From: Odiellus spinosus
Taxonomy: Eukaryota; Arthropoda; Arachnida; Opiliones; Phalangiidae
Assembly: GCA_963920705.1 (NCBI GenBank)
Contig: CAWUCO010000283.1
Span: 1,065,770 to 1,129,769, forward strand
Length of the DNA stretch: 64,000 nucleotides
Direction of reading: 5' to 3'
A model generated the notes under the pieces. That model made no database searches, was not told the DNA's origin, and saw only the letters and a program-made list of their open reading frames with translations. Position 1 is the first letter of the stretch; the number at the start of each line of letters is the position of its first letter. A program made the translations under genes and the position numbers. Below are positions 51,999-62,006 of this stretch, one piece after another.

Positions 51999-53010
51999 AT
52001 GGTTAATTATTGTTGCGCGTATGGTTGTAAGGCTTCTAGTGCTACTCCTGGGAACAGTTTTTTTAAATTTCCTGTTAAAAATCCACGACTATTAAAGCAA
52101 TGGGTTCAAAATGTTAAGCGTGAAGCCTTTGATCCTAGTAAATATTCTTCGCTCTGTCATCAACACTTCGAAAGTGATTGTTTTCTTTTAAGAGGTAAAA
52201 GCGCTTTTCTCGAGTTAATTGGAGTTAACAGTTTAAGCATAACTATACCAAGATTAAAATCGGACGCGGTGCCAACTATATTTTCGTATACAAAAGAAAA
52301 AAACAACCAAGATCAGCTGCAAGCAAAAGGCAAATGAAACGTGTAAGTTTTAGTTTTTTAATTTCTATTATTTATGCTTCGCTTATATTGTGATTTCCCT
52401 TAGAACTATATCTTATCTTAATAATTTCTAGGTTATATCTGAGATTCTTGAATGCCAATTAGATATTAAAAATTGTTCTACTGAAAATGATTCCGCAACC
52501 AGTAAGATTATTGAAGAGTTGGATGGAAATTCATCCATGGATCTAAAAGCTACTGAATCACCCATCTTAACCCATAGTACAGTAATTGACACCAAAACTC
52601 AAGCGTCGCAAACTAAAAGAACAACAAAGTATCGATCAAAGGGTACCCAGACTAAAGATGCCTACACTTCTAGCGTGTCACCCGTCTCTGGTAAGTCATT
52701 CGTCCAAGTTAGTGTGGATGTTTGTTTTATATATATGATAATTCCAGATGATTTGAAAAACGTTCAAAAAGAAACTTTTAAAATTTATGTCGAAAAGCAT
52801 ACTCAGTATTACGTAACTGACATTGAGGAAGACTGGCCGCTTTCAGAAGATCCAAAATTCTTCTTTTTACGAACCCTCCTCCGACTTGGAGACAGAGTAA
52901 GTATTTCAGAATCTTATCTGTCATAAATATATAACATTGAGTTTTCGTATTACAGTGATGATATCGACCTAGATGATCCCCAAAGCCAAAAAAAGGAGAG
53001 TGTGTATTAG
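51999..53010 (+). CDS. THAP-domain protein, spliced
   Basis: The first exon encodes a THAP C2CH finger: CCAYGC (C5/C6 and C10), W35, CHQHF (C53, H56). THAP fingers bind DNA and occur in Kolobok and P-element transposases. Predicted exons are 51999-52342, 52432-52690, 52748-52896 and perhaps 52956-53010, with donors GTAAGT at 52343, 52691 and 52897 and matching AG acceptors. The first exon stays in frame with the second (VISEILE) only if one base of an A-run near 52300 is discounted. The last exon has an acidic DDIDLDDP tail but does not join in frame. The middle is SerThr/Gln-rich, then DLKNVQKETFKIYVEKH. No DDE domain seen. About 240 residues; function beyond DNA binding unknown. Confidence 0.65.
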
Positions 53011-53417
53011 TTTTTAGGAAGGAAACAGCTACTTACAGTAAGAACGAACAAAATGGTGCAATAGCGTCAATAATATGAACACTTAAATTTTTTATAGACT
53101 ATGTTCAAGAATTAATTTAAGAAACTCTTAAAAGACGGGATATATATCCTAGCTTCTAAATCGCTGGAGAAAGAACTAATCCCCCCCTCCTCTTTCCTCT
53201 TCGTTTCAACGTCCTACCAAAGAAGAATTAATTAAAAATTTTAAAACAATTTAAAGGAAAAATGAACCATTAAGCCACATTTCCCAAAAATTATACTCCC
53301 TTAAAATTAAATTGAAATAAACCTTTATACAATGAAATAAATGCTTTTTGTTTATTAAAGTCATCAAGCCATTCAGTTTCGATATGGGACGCATTCATAA
53401 TCATCTAGACAATTTGT

Positions 53418-53668
53418 TAAAATACGGAGACATTTGAAATACGGAGACATTTGAATTACGGAGACATTTGAATTACGGAGACAAATGAATTACGGAGACA
53501 AATGAATTACGGAGACAATTGAATTGCGGAGACAATTGAATTACGGAGACAATTGAATTACGGAGACAATTGAATTACGGAGACAATTGAATTACGGAGA
53601 CAATTAATTTAGGGAGACAATTAAATTAGGGAGACAAATTAGGGAGACAATTAAATTAATTACGGAGA
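53418..53668 (+). repeat. Minisatellite (GGAGACAATTGAATTAC units)
   Basis: About thirteen units of 18-19 bases between the two convergent genes of the TTAA element, graded from ATTTGAATTACGGAGAC to AATTAAATTAGGGAGAC. Confidence 0.85.
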
Positions 53669-53669
53669 C

Positions 53670-53855
53670 AATAGACCTCTTTCACCATAGAAAATGGGGT
53701 AGGCAACCTTTAGTATTGGACATGCAAAGGGAGATGATACAACGCGGTTATTATGCATGAGCTCATGCGCAGTAACGGCGATGTGTCATCTCCCTTTGCA
53801 TGTCTAATACTAAAGGTTGCCTACCCCATTTTCTATGGTGAAAGAGATCTATTAG
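53670..53855. repeat. Palindromic MITE between the convergent genes
   Basis: About 75-base arms almost perfectly inverted (GACCTCTTTCACCATAGAAA and complement; ATGCAAAGGGAGATGA and complement) around GGTTATTATGCATGAGCTCATGC. Confidence 0.85.
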
Positions 53856-53873
53856 GTAGAATATATACATTTT

Positions 53874-54567
53874 TTATCCGTAAATAAAACCTGTATATAT
53901 TCCACTCTCCGACGGATAGGCATTTCTTATTGTTGAAACAGCGCACGAGGGAATCACCATTCGGACTCTTTCGCCGAGGATGCGGTAAACAAATCCAATA
54001 AATTGCCTGTAAGCAATGTATCTATATTGACTGAAAAATGGAGTTTGTAAGGGAAAAAGCATTGCAATATTAGTATATAAGCGTACAAATGTAACCTTGA
54101 TATTAAAGGAATATTTTTTTTTGCGATCAAGTAAATTGATACCGAGCCGCCTCATGGTTCGCCGGGCATACAGGCCCCGGGCTGTCTCCAACGCATTTAA
54201 ATTAATGCAAATGTTGAAGAAATCTGGGTGCTGAGTTACGCATCCAGTTCCTTCAACCTCCTGCATTCTAGCCACAACCCGGTCCTGCTCCCGACAACAC
54301 ACACACTCCTCCTCCGAGACTAGGATCGCACAATGGTTGCAAGTGCACCTTAAAATAATTCCATGTTATACTATAATTTAATAGACTTGATTCACATTTA
54401 ATAACTTACCAATTAGCTACATTCTCCATTCTCCCATCATCTGATTCCATTGAGGAATCAGATGCCCCTCCATCTGAGGCATTAAAAAGGCTTTCGTCCG
54501 AAGAGCCACTTCCAGAATCGGAATGTTCAGGCTCAAATAGGTATGGCTGTACTTCTCTAAGGCTCAT
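53874..54567 (-). CDS. P2RX7 intracellular (ballast)-like domain protein
   Basis: Exon 1 (54410-54567) starts at ATG with an acidic Ser-rich tail; donor GTAAGT at 54409. Exon 2 starts at 54348; the join makes NWCTCNHC and is in frame. The product has CTCNHC...CVCCRE, CVTQHPDFFNICIN, YRYIAYRQFIGFVYRILG and IPSCAVSTIRNAYPS. This is the zinc-binding ballast domain known from the C-terminus of vertebrate P2X7 receptors, found as channel-less proteins in invertebrates. No membrane segments. About 25 extra residues around SFNIKVTFVRLYTN look like an unspliced intron beside an A-run, so the gene model is uncertain there. It converges on the THAP gene; what it does for the element is unknown. Confidence 0.8.
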
Positions 54568-54678
54568 TTAAAAAAAACGGCTTAAAAACTAAAATAAATT
54601 GCCTAAACCGCTTAGGGTAAACGCTCTTTTAGCAATGGAGTCTAGGCTAAACAAGAATGGAACGCATGGTGAAATTTC

Positions 54679-54700
54679 CCTTTCGTGACGTCAGAGCCTC
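54679..54700. promoter_or_regulatory. CRE-like palindrome, right end of TTAA element
   Basis: CCCTTTCGTGACGTCAG, the mirror of the left-end motif, about 115 bases upstream of the P2RX7-like start. Confidence 0.5.
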
Positions 54701-54881
54701 ACGTGATCTCGTTTCACTGCGTTTTTTGGAAAATAGCGTCGACTGCTAGAAATCGGGTTTTTAATTGCTAAATATCAATTAAGATAGCAATATTTATTTT
54801 TTATTTTATTTTTTAACAGTACTTAGAAGCATAATCTATCAATATGTAAGCTTATTGTGTTTTGCTGGATGTGACCTTTAA

Positions 54882-55310
54882 GGGATGTTGGTTTCATTTC
54901 ACACAGTCAATATGGCGAGCTGCAAACAAAAAAGACCTGTCCTCATTATACCACAAAAATAGTGACGTTCGCATCATGATTCGTCGAATAATGTCGTTGT
55001 CTTTCTACCATATGAAGAACTAGATAATGCTTGGCTGAAAATTCAAGAAACGCTCCCGGATCAGTTGCCAAATATTCGAAACTTCTTGGATTACGTCACC
55101 GATACTTGGTTCGAAAATTACCTTTATCCTCCTGAAATGTGGAATCATTATACTTGCTACGAAATGCGTACAAACAACCACTCGGAAGGATTCCACCACA
55201 GATTAAACCAAAAAATCAACCGAAAACCATCCTTGTACAAGTTGATTGACGTGTTGAAAGATATCCAAATAGAAAACCGTAACAGGAAACTGGAATTTAA
55301 CGAGCGATAA
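54882..55310 (+). pseudogene. MULE transposase, 3' part
   Basis: Begins with GCWFHFTQSIWR, the zinc-ligand region that follows FPSSAIKG in MULE transposases, then YEELDNAWLKI, NIRNFLDYVTDTWFENYL and NHSEGFHHRLN (last acidic residue). Reads on, with small breaks, from the 5' part as if the 3.1-kb insertion were absent. Ends with a TAA at 55308-55310. Confidence 0.8.
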
Positions 55311-55589
55311 TAAAGCGCAGTCAATACCTACCAAGAAGTAATTGCTTATCCCAATAAAAATAGATTGGAGTGTTTAATTGCTCTTCTTGACCTTGTGGCC
55401 CAAAATATACATGTTAATGTTTAATTTTGTTCACTTGTTTAGAAAATGTTCTACAAAACAAATAAAATCATTGAATCGCTACTAAGCCATATCATTATTT
55501 CTAAAAGGGAGGGTGAAGAGATTTTTTTTATTGCGATCGTTCTACTAATAATAAGACCTATTCGCATCGTAGGAAATATATCCCAACGA

Positions 55590-55830
55590 TTTTAAAAATC
55601 AAAATAGATACAGGTAGCGCCTTGCCTTCCAGCGAATAAAATACTCGTGGTAAGCGCTATCTCGAGTACAATTATAGCGCGAGACGTTATAAATAATGCG
55701 TCCGATGTGAGAATCGTGGCGTGCGACATAATGCGTGCCACGAAAATTTTGTTCGCTAGATTGGTTAGAGGGGATCAGTTGAAAAGATCAGTGACATCCA
55801 GATCTATTTTGATTTTTTAATATCATTGGC
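55590..55830. repeat. Imperfect foldback
   Basis: AAAATCAAAATAGAT (55597) faces ATCTATTTTGATTTTTTAAT (55801); AGCGAATAAAATACTCGTGG faces CCACGAAAATTTTGTTCGCT. MITE-like, no ORF. Confidence 0.55.
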
Positions 55831-55974
55831 ATGAATTCCTTGAATGACTACTTACGCAGATAGGTAATATATTTATAAGATGAATCGATAAAAAACACTT
55901 GACGTTCGCGCTCCATTCAAGGTCACTAGAGCTCAAAGATTTAACCAAAATGTTCGTGTATAAACTTCAATAAC

Positions 55975-56140
55975 CTGTCCCATTCGACCGAATCCCAATG
56001 AATAAATAAGGCGACAGTAGAAAGTCGTTGAATCACGTCCCGTTAAATCAAAAATCGCCAATTAGCTTTAAAAACTTCCTATTTTGGCTGAATTTCTTGT
56101 TTTATCAATTCTATCCAAATGGGATTCGATCCAATAGGAT
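55975..56140. repeat. Dispersed CCATTCGACCGAA-type repeat, third copy
   Basis: CCCATTCGACCGAATCCCAA and AAATGGGATTCGATCCAATA, as at 47.6 and 49.1 kb; followed by C-rich low complexity (56200-56330). Confidence 0.5.
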
Positions 56141-56404
56141 ATAACCGTTTATTTTGGGTAGCAGCTTGAGAGAAGAGGCAGGGGTTTGATGGATTCTCCG
56201 AATCCATCAAACCCCTGCATCCCCCCTCCCCCTCCCCCCTTAAAATCGTCGAGGACCAGACCCTTTTCACCCCCTTCCCCCCTCTGAATCCGCCAAATCC
56301 CTCCACATACCCCCTCCCCCTCTACGGAGGGGGTTAGAAGATTGGTTCCCTTACACTTTCGCATCACTGGTATGTAGGGCCTTCCCAACCTTTGAGATTC
56401 TGTA

Positions 56405-56640
56405 AGTTAGGTTTAAAAGATAGGCTTCAACATAAATAAAAACCACAGTTTCAAAGACAAAGTCTCACAAAATCAATTTTTATTGTTGTAAACACTCAAA
56501 GTTGTGTATGTGGGTGTGAGGTAGTGAGGATTGTCTCGATCTAGAAAAAGATAGGGTTCAACATAAATAAAACCACAGTTTCAAAGCCAAAGTCTCGTAA
56601 AAAAATCAATTTTTATTGTTGTAAACATTTAAAGTTATTA
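56405..56640 (-). terminator. Duplicated 3' flank with polyadenylation signals
   Basis: CAACATAAATAAAxACCACAG and AATCAATTTTTATTGTTGTA occur twice, about 130 bases apart (56428/56559 and 56472/56609). On the minus strand each copy offers AATAAA about 100-250 bases after the PolB stop. Confidence 0.5.
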
Positions 56641-56730
56641 TATATACATTTTATTACAGATTATTTTACCCATGTTATTACAGATTTGTACATTTATTCT
56701 ATTTAGTTTACAATTATTACTCTTTTGAAG

Positions 56731-59520
56731 CTAGCCAGCGTATCCGTAGGGTACCGTTTCAAAGTTCGGTAGGACTCGAACCTTGTCAATTACGGTTCTG
56801 TAAATTTTAGTCTCGTCTCGTGAAATCAGCGTATGGTCATTCAATCGCCTAATTTGTTTGGGTATAGGAATTTGGTATCCATCTACCTTCTCGCCCCCAA
56901 CTCCTACCAAACGTTTCAAATTATCAAAGTTTATAATTTTTTCGTTGGAGCTATTAATCCTGGACCCTTTGATTTTAGTGACGTCGTGGTATTCACCGGT
57001 GTCGGGGTTGTGAATGCGAGTGGAATAGTTCTTGGGCCCACCACATACGAGTTCGCTAATGTAGGCGCGAGGACCGTACCCCTCAAGTTCGTTCTTCATC
57101 TCCCCTAAATAATCACCAGTCTTTAATACCGACTCTCCACCGGGAGCTAAGAATATAAGGGAGTCAGTGTCGCAATAAAACGCGTGTCTGCCGACCATCT
57201 CGAGGTATTTGAGCAACTCGAGGCGTGCAAGGGCTGTAGTGTAGGCGGATAAAGTTACGCTGCCGTGATTAAGGGTTCCCTCATTTTCGATAGTGGGTTC
57301 ATACTTGATGAGGATAGTTTCATCATTTATGGGAAGAATTGATTTCACCTCGATGTCCGGGTTCAAAAGTAGCTCGTATAGCTTGTTAGGCTCTTTTATT
57401 ATCTCCGTGCGGGGGGAAAGCACACGCTGGCCTAGCTTCCCCCAAAAGGAATTTTGATAAGCTCCTCATACCCTCATTCTTGGCTATCTGGTCTATATCT
57501 AACTGGATGCCTTCATTGTCAATGTACAATTTCACGTATTTTTCTTTGTCTTCCCGACTGACGCACTCTGCGGGGAACCCGCTCGCCTGAGTTTTATACA
57601 CTAGAAACGAGTCTATATAATCTTTAAACAACCCGCCACGCCGTTTCCTTGTCATACCGAGTCACCTGGTACGACCAAGCTTCAAACGATCGGAGAATGA
57701 CGTAATTTCTTTTGACCGCGTGTCTAAGCTCGTCAATGACCCATACCCCCGTTAATTTCCTCAAATCATCGGTATGGTCGCAGTCACCTTGGTATTTAGT
57801 TGCGGCGCACGTGTATCATAGTGTAAACACTAGTTTACCGTTGATTTTTGCGGGAAGCACGGGGTGGTATAAATTTTTTTGGGGGGGAGGACCTCGCATT
57901 TTAATAAACCGTCAAAGGAAAATATATCGGGTATATTGTTCAACAGGATCTGCGGATGGCCTATGGGGGTTTTACCCGTCTAGTTTATGAATGGGTACAA
58001 ACTTGTTACGTCAAGATATAACAACTTGTCAGCGCCTTCTACATGGTGGTGCAACTTTAAGGCATTTGTACGGCCAATGTAAAATGCGTCGCGTGGGTTT
58101 AAGGGGCTCATAACTTTGATTTTTATGTCCTCTTGTGCTAAAAAAGCGTCGATTTCGGGATTGTTTTTCTTTTGGATAGTCCATTCACATTCCCAAATTA
58201 CCGTGACTTTGTACCCGAGAGATTTCAGCTTATCAATAGTTTTTTCGGTTCGTATGTATCTGGTGGTCATGGTCTGATTAGGTCCCCCTGTAACGTTTGC
58301 TGACGGTTAACTTTGAAACAAGTGGTACACCCATGATAATAGCACCCCATAAATTCGAATATTTCCTGCTCGTATAAGCCGTCGACTTTTAACTTGTTTA
58401 TTCTAGCTTCTTTGCCGTTATAGGCCGATTGAATGACAATACCCCGTTGATATGCGATCCACTCGAGCCACTGAATGGCCACATGGCTTTGGTTTTCTTT
58501 AAGCCTGTAATTGTTCGTGGGTAAAATCCCTATCGAATCTTTATTTAAATATTTTTTGCGAAACACGTACAAGCAAACCCCCGGTAGGGTTATCGCCCCG
58601 CATGCAAAGGGATCAACGTCAGCGATGTTTAACAACATTCGAAGGTATGCTAGGCAGCCGGCCTTAAGGAGGGCGACGTCATTTTTACAGTAAAAATCAA
58701 GTTCGGCCAAGAAATTGAAACCTTTGCCCGCTAGGGTTTCCGCATCATACCATTTCAAAAATTTGGATTGGGCTGCGCGATCAAAGTATTGATAGCCGTA
58801 AGCTTCCGGCGGGGGTAACGTCTTTTCTAAAACGTAGTTACATTCCGACTGGCGTTTGAGGTTATATTCGTGGTTTACCACGTTAAAGAGGAAGTGGGGA
58901 AGTACCCTTTAGCGTTATCCTTCAACCCAAAGGTGGCTGGAAACTTCGATAGAGCTGTAGGGATGAAACTGCAAGAGTCAAGAAACAAAAGGTTGGAAAG
59001 TTTCATCTTGAGGATCTTGGTCCCATTGACGATAAGTTCTGGGGTCCAGTCTTTTTCCATAATTTTTCGAATCAAGAGTTGGTTGTCGTAATTCGACCCG
59101 TTGTGTGACAATAGGACGACACTTTTAACGGCGTGTAGTGTTTGGAGATAATATAAAAAAGATTTAACAGGTGCCCCGCCCGCGAAGCGGTTCAACCGCG
59201 GTCCGAACATTGAACATCTGTTGCAGACGACGTCGGGACCTACTTGGTCAATACAATCTTCGCAAACAGTTTCACTGATGCAAAGAATTGCCTCGTGCTC
59301 AAAAGCATACGCTTTTTCAGGTCGCCTCTTGTTTTGAATTGATTCAAAGTCAAAAAAGATCACCATGTATGGGGGCACATTTGTTTTTTGTCTTTTCGGG
59401 GGTAATTTGGGTGTTTCTTTGATTAGCTGTACGTAACACAAATGGTCTGAGTGTACGTACTTTTTACAGACCGTACAGTATATTTCACCACACGTATGGA
59501 TTTCACGCTGCGATCAAAGT
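56731..59520 (-). pseudogene. Polinton protein-primed DNA polymerase B, decayed
   Basis: Exonuclease motifs come first: FFDFES (Exo I, about 59350), SHNGSNYDNQLL (Exo II, about 59100), YCKNDVALL (Exo III, about 58690), preceded by a Cys-rich YCTVCKKYV..HLCY start near 59470. Next EFMGCYYHGCTTCF, then polymerase motif A (YLDVTSLYP, about 58000), the VWVIDELR region, a damaged motif B (NEGMRSLSKF, about 57450) and motif C (YCDTDSLIF, about 57170). This is the protein-primed PolB of Polintons and bidnaviruses, which copies linear DNA from a terminal protein. At least six lesions: frameshifts near 58880, 58270, 57660 and 57420 and stops near 57981 and 57815. Not functional. Confidence 0.92.
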
Positions 59521-59523
59521 CAA

Positions 59524-60327
59524 CTAATTTGAAGCACTCACGGCAATTACCAAGTCTGACGGTTCAAACTGTTCCAATACTGCCGCTGTAACGTTACAGA
59601 CACCGGTTTCGATATTGTCTGTTAATTGTAGGGTGATCTCGCGAGCGAATAAATTAAACTTTTCGTAGAATTTTTCACCGTTGTTCATGATTTCACAGTC
59701 GGGTATGGAATCAAGATGTGTGGGGTGTGGGGGGTTGCAGGTTCCGGCGTCAACAGTTATTGGTGGTTGCGGGTCGCCACCCCCGGTTTGGTCCCCTTCT
59801 TCCTCGCTCAGGTCTGAATAGTCCCAGTCCGTGGGTATGGGGAGGTCCATGATAGGGTCCGTAGTCCCCCCAGAGTTCATAGCCTCCTCAGACCCCGTAC
59901 TCCCCTCAAGATCGTCCAAAAACCGGGTCATATCCCGATCGTGCTGGGACCTCATGAAGTCTTCCAAGAGCTTGATCTCTTCATCTATAGAGGTCTTTAA
60001 CTCATCAGTCCGTTTTTCCATTCGGAGCATGTACGGGGGTCTTAGCCGCTCGGGGAGGAGACTCCAGAAAAGATTTAGTTGTTCGATGGTCTGACACTCT
60101 TCGGGGCTCTTTGGGGCCTGCTTCATGTACCCCACAAGATCCAAGAAAGTTTCAATGAGGTTAAAACTCACATGTCGGAGGAAGGTCGGCAGCGTTGTGG
60201 GAACGTCGGTCGGATTGACGTTGAGCAAGAAACCCAACCAGAAATAAAACTCGTAGATATTCTTCAGGGGCCACGGTCTAAAAACAGCCATTTCCTCGAG
60301 AAACCATGTTAAAGATTCCCCGTCCAT
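59524..60327 (-). CDS. Gene immediately upstream of PolB, function unknown
   Basis: A 267-residue open frame from the ATG at 60327. An upstream GTG start would lie inside the TATA box and is rejected. The N-terminal half is helical with aromatic residues (NIYEFYFWLGFLLNV; LPTFLRHVSF; SLLPERLRPPYMLRMEKR); the middle is acidic and Gly/Asp-rich (SEEEGDQTGGGD); the C-terminus is hydrophobic. It ends a few bases before the PolB-coding region begins, on the same strand, so it could be a separate early gene or an N-terminal extension of PolB, where terminal-protein functions reside in some families. I do not recognise a domain. Unlike PolB it has no lesion. Confidence 0.6.
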   Translation of the reverse strand: MDGESLTWFLEEMAVFRPWPLKNIYEFYFWLGFLLNVNPTDVPTTLPTFLRHVSFNLIETFLDLVGYMKQAPKSPEECQTIEQLNLFWSLLPERLRPPYMLRMEKRTDELKTSIDEEIKLLEDFMRSQHDRDMTRFLDDLEGSTGSEEAMNSGGTTDPIMDLPIPTDWDYSDLSEEEGDQTGGGDPQPPITVDAGTCNPPHPTHLDSIPDCEIMNNGEKFYEKFNLFAREITLQLTDNIETGVCNVTAAVLEQFEPSDLVIAVSASN

Positions 60328-60355
60328 GATGAGCCGTGTAGATGTTAAAGTTTGA

Positions 60356-60391
60356 ACTGATTTTGTGATTCGACCAACCTTCGTATTTATA
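60356..60391 (-). promoter_or_regulatory. TATA box and initiator for the 60.3-kb gene
   Basis: TATAAATA (60391-60384) and TCAGTT (A at 60358), 33 bases apart and 31 bases before the ATG: a standard arthropod core promoter. Confidence 0.7.
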
Positions 60392-60399
60392 CCCACAAA

Positions 60400-61250
60400 A
60401 TCCTCTGGCCCCTCCCAACTTTAAATACCACCCAAGCGTGGGATTTTTCTACCGGCCTGATAAACCCTACACAATAATTACAATGGTGAAATACGAGGAC
60501 CTTTCATGACTCCCTGGGTTGCACGGTATGAAAGGCACTATGGGTAGGCTTAAAGTCGGCCTGTCACGTTGTTTCAACAAAGGAATCTTAGGAATGTGTT
60601 TTTCTAGTTCCCTCCCTAGAATGAAAAATTCGATGTAGGGGGTAAAGTAGACCTGTCAGGTTGTTGCAACAAAAGAGTTCTCAGGAATGTTCATGCCTTC
60701 AAGGCTCGCGTAAACGAGTACAATGGGTCCAAACGCGTCAATGGGGCGTGGGAAACCCTGGCTGGAGCAGGTTCAAATAAGTCACAGCAGGCCACCAACA
60801 CAAGGGCGTAAGCTTTTTGTTGAATATATGAATAATAGGTACAGAGGTCATGACGGGGTCAATTTATGTCACTCATAAAGGCGTAACTTTCGCCGCACCT
60901 AGAAATGAGTTGAATAGAGGTACTTATATTGGCACGTAAATGGATTGACCTGATAGTAAACTCGTAGGCCTTACAATGGAAGGACAGGTCGGAACCCGTT
61001 CGCTGATAAGTTTCTTACAGAAGAAACCCAAGAACATTCTTATGGTTTTGTGTGTAATTTTAGTATTGGCCGCTTTAGAAACGATAAATCTGTTTTCAGA
61101 AATTCGACATAAAAATCAGCATGCGGTCTGCCTTGAATGGGACTGACAGCCTTAGAAAATAAATGGTCTTGTGAAGCTTATTTTCTTTTGTTCAAATTTA
61201 ACATTCCTGAGTTTTTAGGGGTGTCTAAATTCGGGGGACCCCATTCGATT
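60400..61250. other. Divergent intergenic region with repeated motifs
   Basis: No ORF. CCTGTCAxGTTGTTxCAACA occurs at 60559 and 60653, each followed by (T)CTxAGGAATGT; a related ACATTCCTGAGTTTTTAGG lies at 61200. Candidate shared control region for the two divergent promoters. Confidence 0.5.
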
Positions 61251-61257
61251 TTAAGGG

Positions 61258-61294
61258 TATAAATAGCGGACCGTGCTGGGTCGAGTTATCAGTT
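61258..61294 (+). promoter_or_regulatory. TATA box and initiator for the 61.3-kb gene
   Basis: GGGTATAAATAGC with a TATCAGTTGC initiator about 31 bases downstream and the ATG at 61313. Confidence 0.7.
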
Positions 61295-61312
61295 GCTTCC
61301 CAAGATTCCAAG

Positions 61313-62006
61313 ATGAACCCACCAACAACCAAGCTACCCCGTAAGTACCTTATGCTATTTTCTGCCGCGGACTTGGTAAAATTTTTTAGACTTTGAATTT
61401 ACGCGGGGCCCTCTCTCTTTTTTCAGTTGTCGTTGTCGATCCGGCTACCGGCTACCGGCGCAAAATTCCAGCTTTTGCAAGTGGTAGGAAGCTAAATCAT
61501 AGGATTCAACTTAGCGAACAGCGTTACTTAACGTTTGGGTTTGCCCATGGGACCTTCGACATTGAGATTCGAATAATTTCGAAAGATTCTCTGTCAGGAT
61601 TCAGTATCACGCCTGCGGAATGGCGACCCTGGCCCTCCGTCTTGGCCCTTTAGCTATATGGACCCTTGGTCGCGAGGAGACACCTTTCGTAGTCACCATT
61701 AGCGAGAACTGCGTGATCACTCTGAAAGCAACGGCCATGAGCGATATCCTGCGACTGACCAGCTATTCCGTAGCGGAGAAGGACATCACACTGACGTCGA
61801 CAGAGGCTACCGAGTTACACAGGGTTTGCCCCAGTGTTACGGCCCACCTGGGTCACCTAAATAACCATCGGACGGTATTCGAGGAGATGTACCATACAAT
61901 CGCCGAGTACTTAATTCAAATTCGGGACCAGTCGTTCAACGACAGAAATACCATGTCCCTATTCTTCGAGGACGACCAAACGGAAAAGTTCGATGCCGTC
62001 TATTAA
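61313..62006 (+). pseudogene. PC4-like (ssDNA-binding) two-repeat protein, one frameshift
   Basis: Exon 1 (61313-61340, MNPPTTKLP) is joined over a short intron (GTAAGT..TTTTTTCAG, 61341 to about 61426) to exon 2. The reading frame gives IQLSEQRYLTFGFAHGTFDI and SGFSITPAEW, then after a one-base shift near 61620 continues LALRLGPLAIW, FVVTISENCVITLKA and KDITLTSTEATELHRVCPSV. Each half resembles the PC4/p15 layout: a beta sheet around an invariant-type F/V..V.I.L, then xxIxLTxxEWxxL. PC4 folds bind single-stranded DNA. A polyadenylation signal lies at about 62176. With a PolB beside it, a replication SSB role is a reasonable inference, not shown. Confidence 0.5.

Larger units (their letters stand above)
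51761..54877. mobile_element. Kolobok-like TTAA element with THAP and P2RX7-like genes
   Basis: 13-bp perfect TIRs AGGTCACATCCAG (51761) and CTGGATGTGACCT (to 54877), flanked by TTAA (51757-51760, 54878-54881), inserted in a MULE gene. TTAA duplication, RGG-type ends and a THAP gene fit the Kolobok superfamily; piggyBac has TTAA too but different ends. No DDE transposase was recognised, so it may be non-autonomous or its enzyme diverged. A TGACGTCAC motif lies near each end. Confidence 0.85.

Noticed and set aside
52519-52926. A separate 135-residue gene
   Set aside because: Better explained as exons 2-3 of the THAP gene with a GTAAGT intron read through.
51761-54877. piggyBac element because of TTAA
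   Set aside because: Ends are AGGTCACATCC rather than piggyBac-type and a THAP gene is present, which fits Kolobok better.
56079-56388. Gly-rich open frames
   Set aside because: They translate C/G-rich low-complexity sequence and lack a homologue or promoter.
60328-60396. A longer start for the gene upstream of PolB
   Set aside because: The extension begins at GTG inside the TATA box and lies upstream of the likely transcription start.
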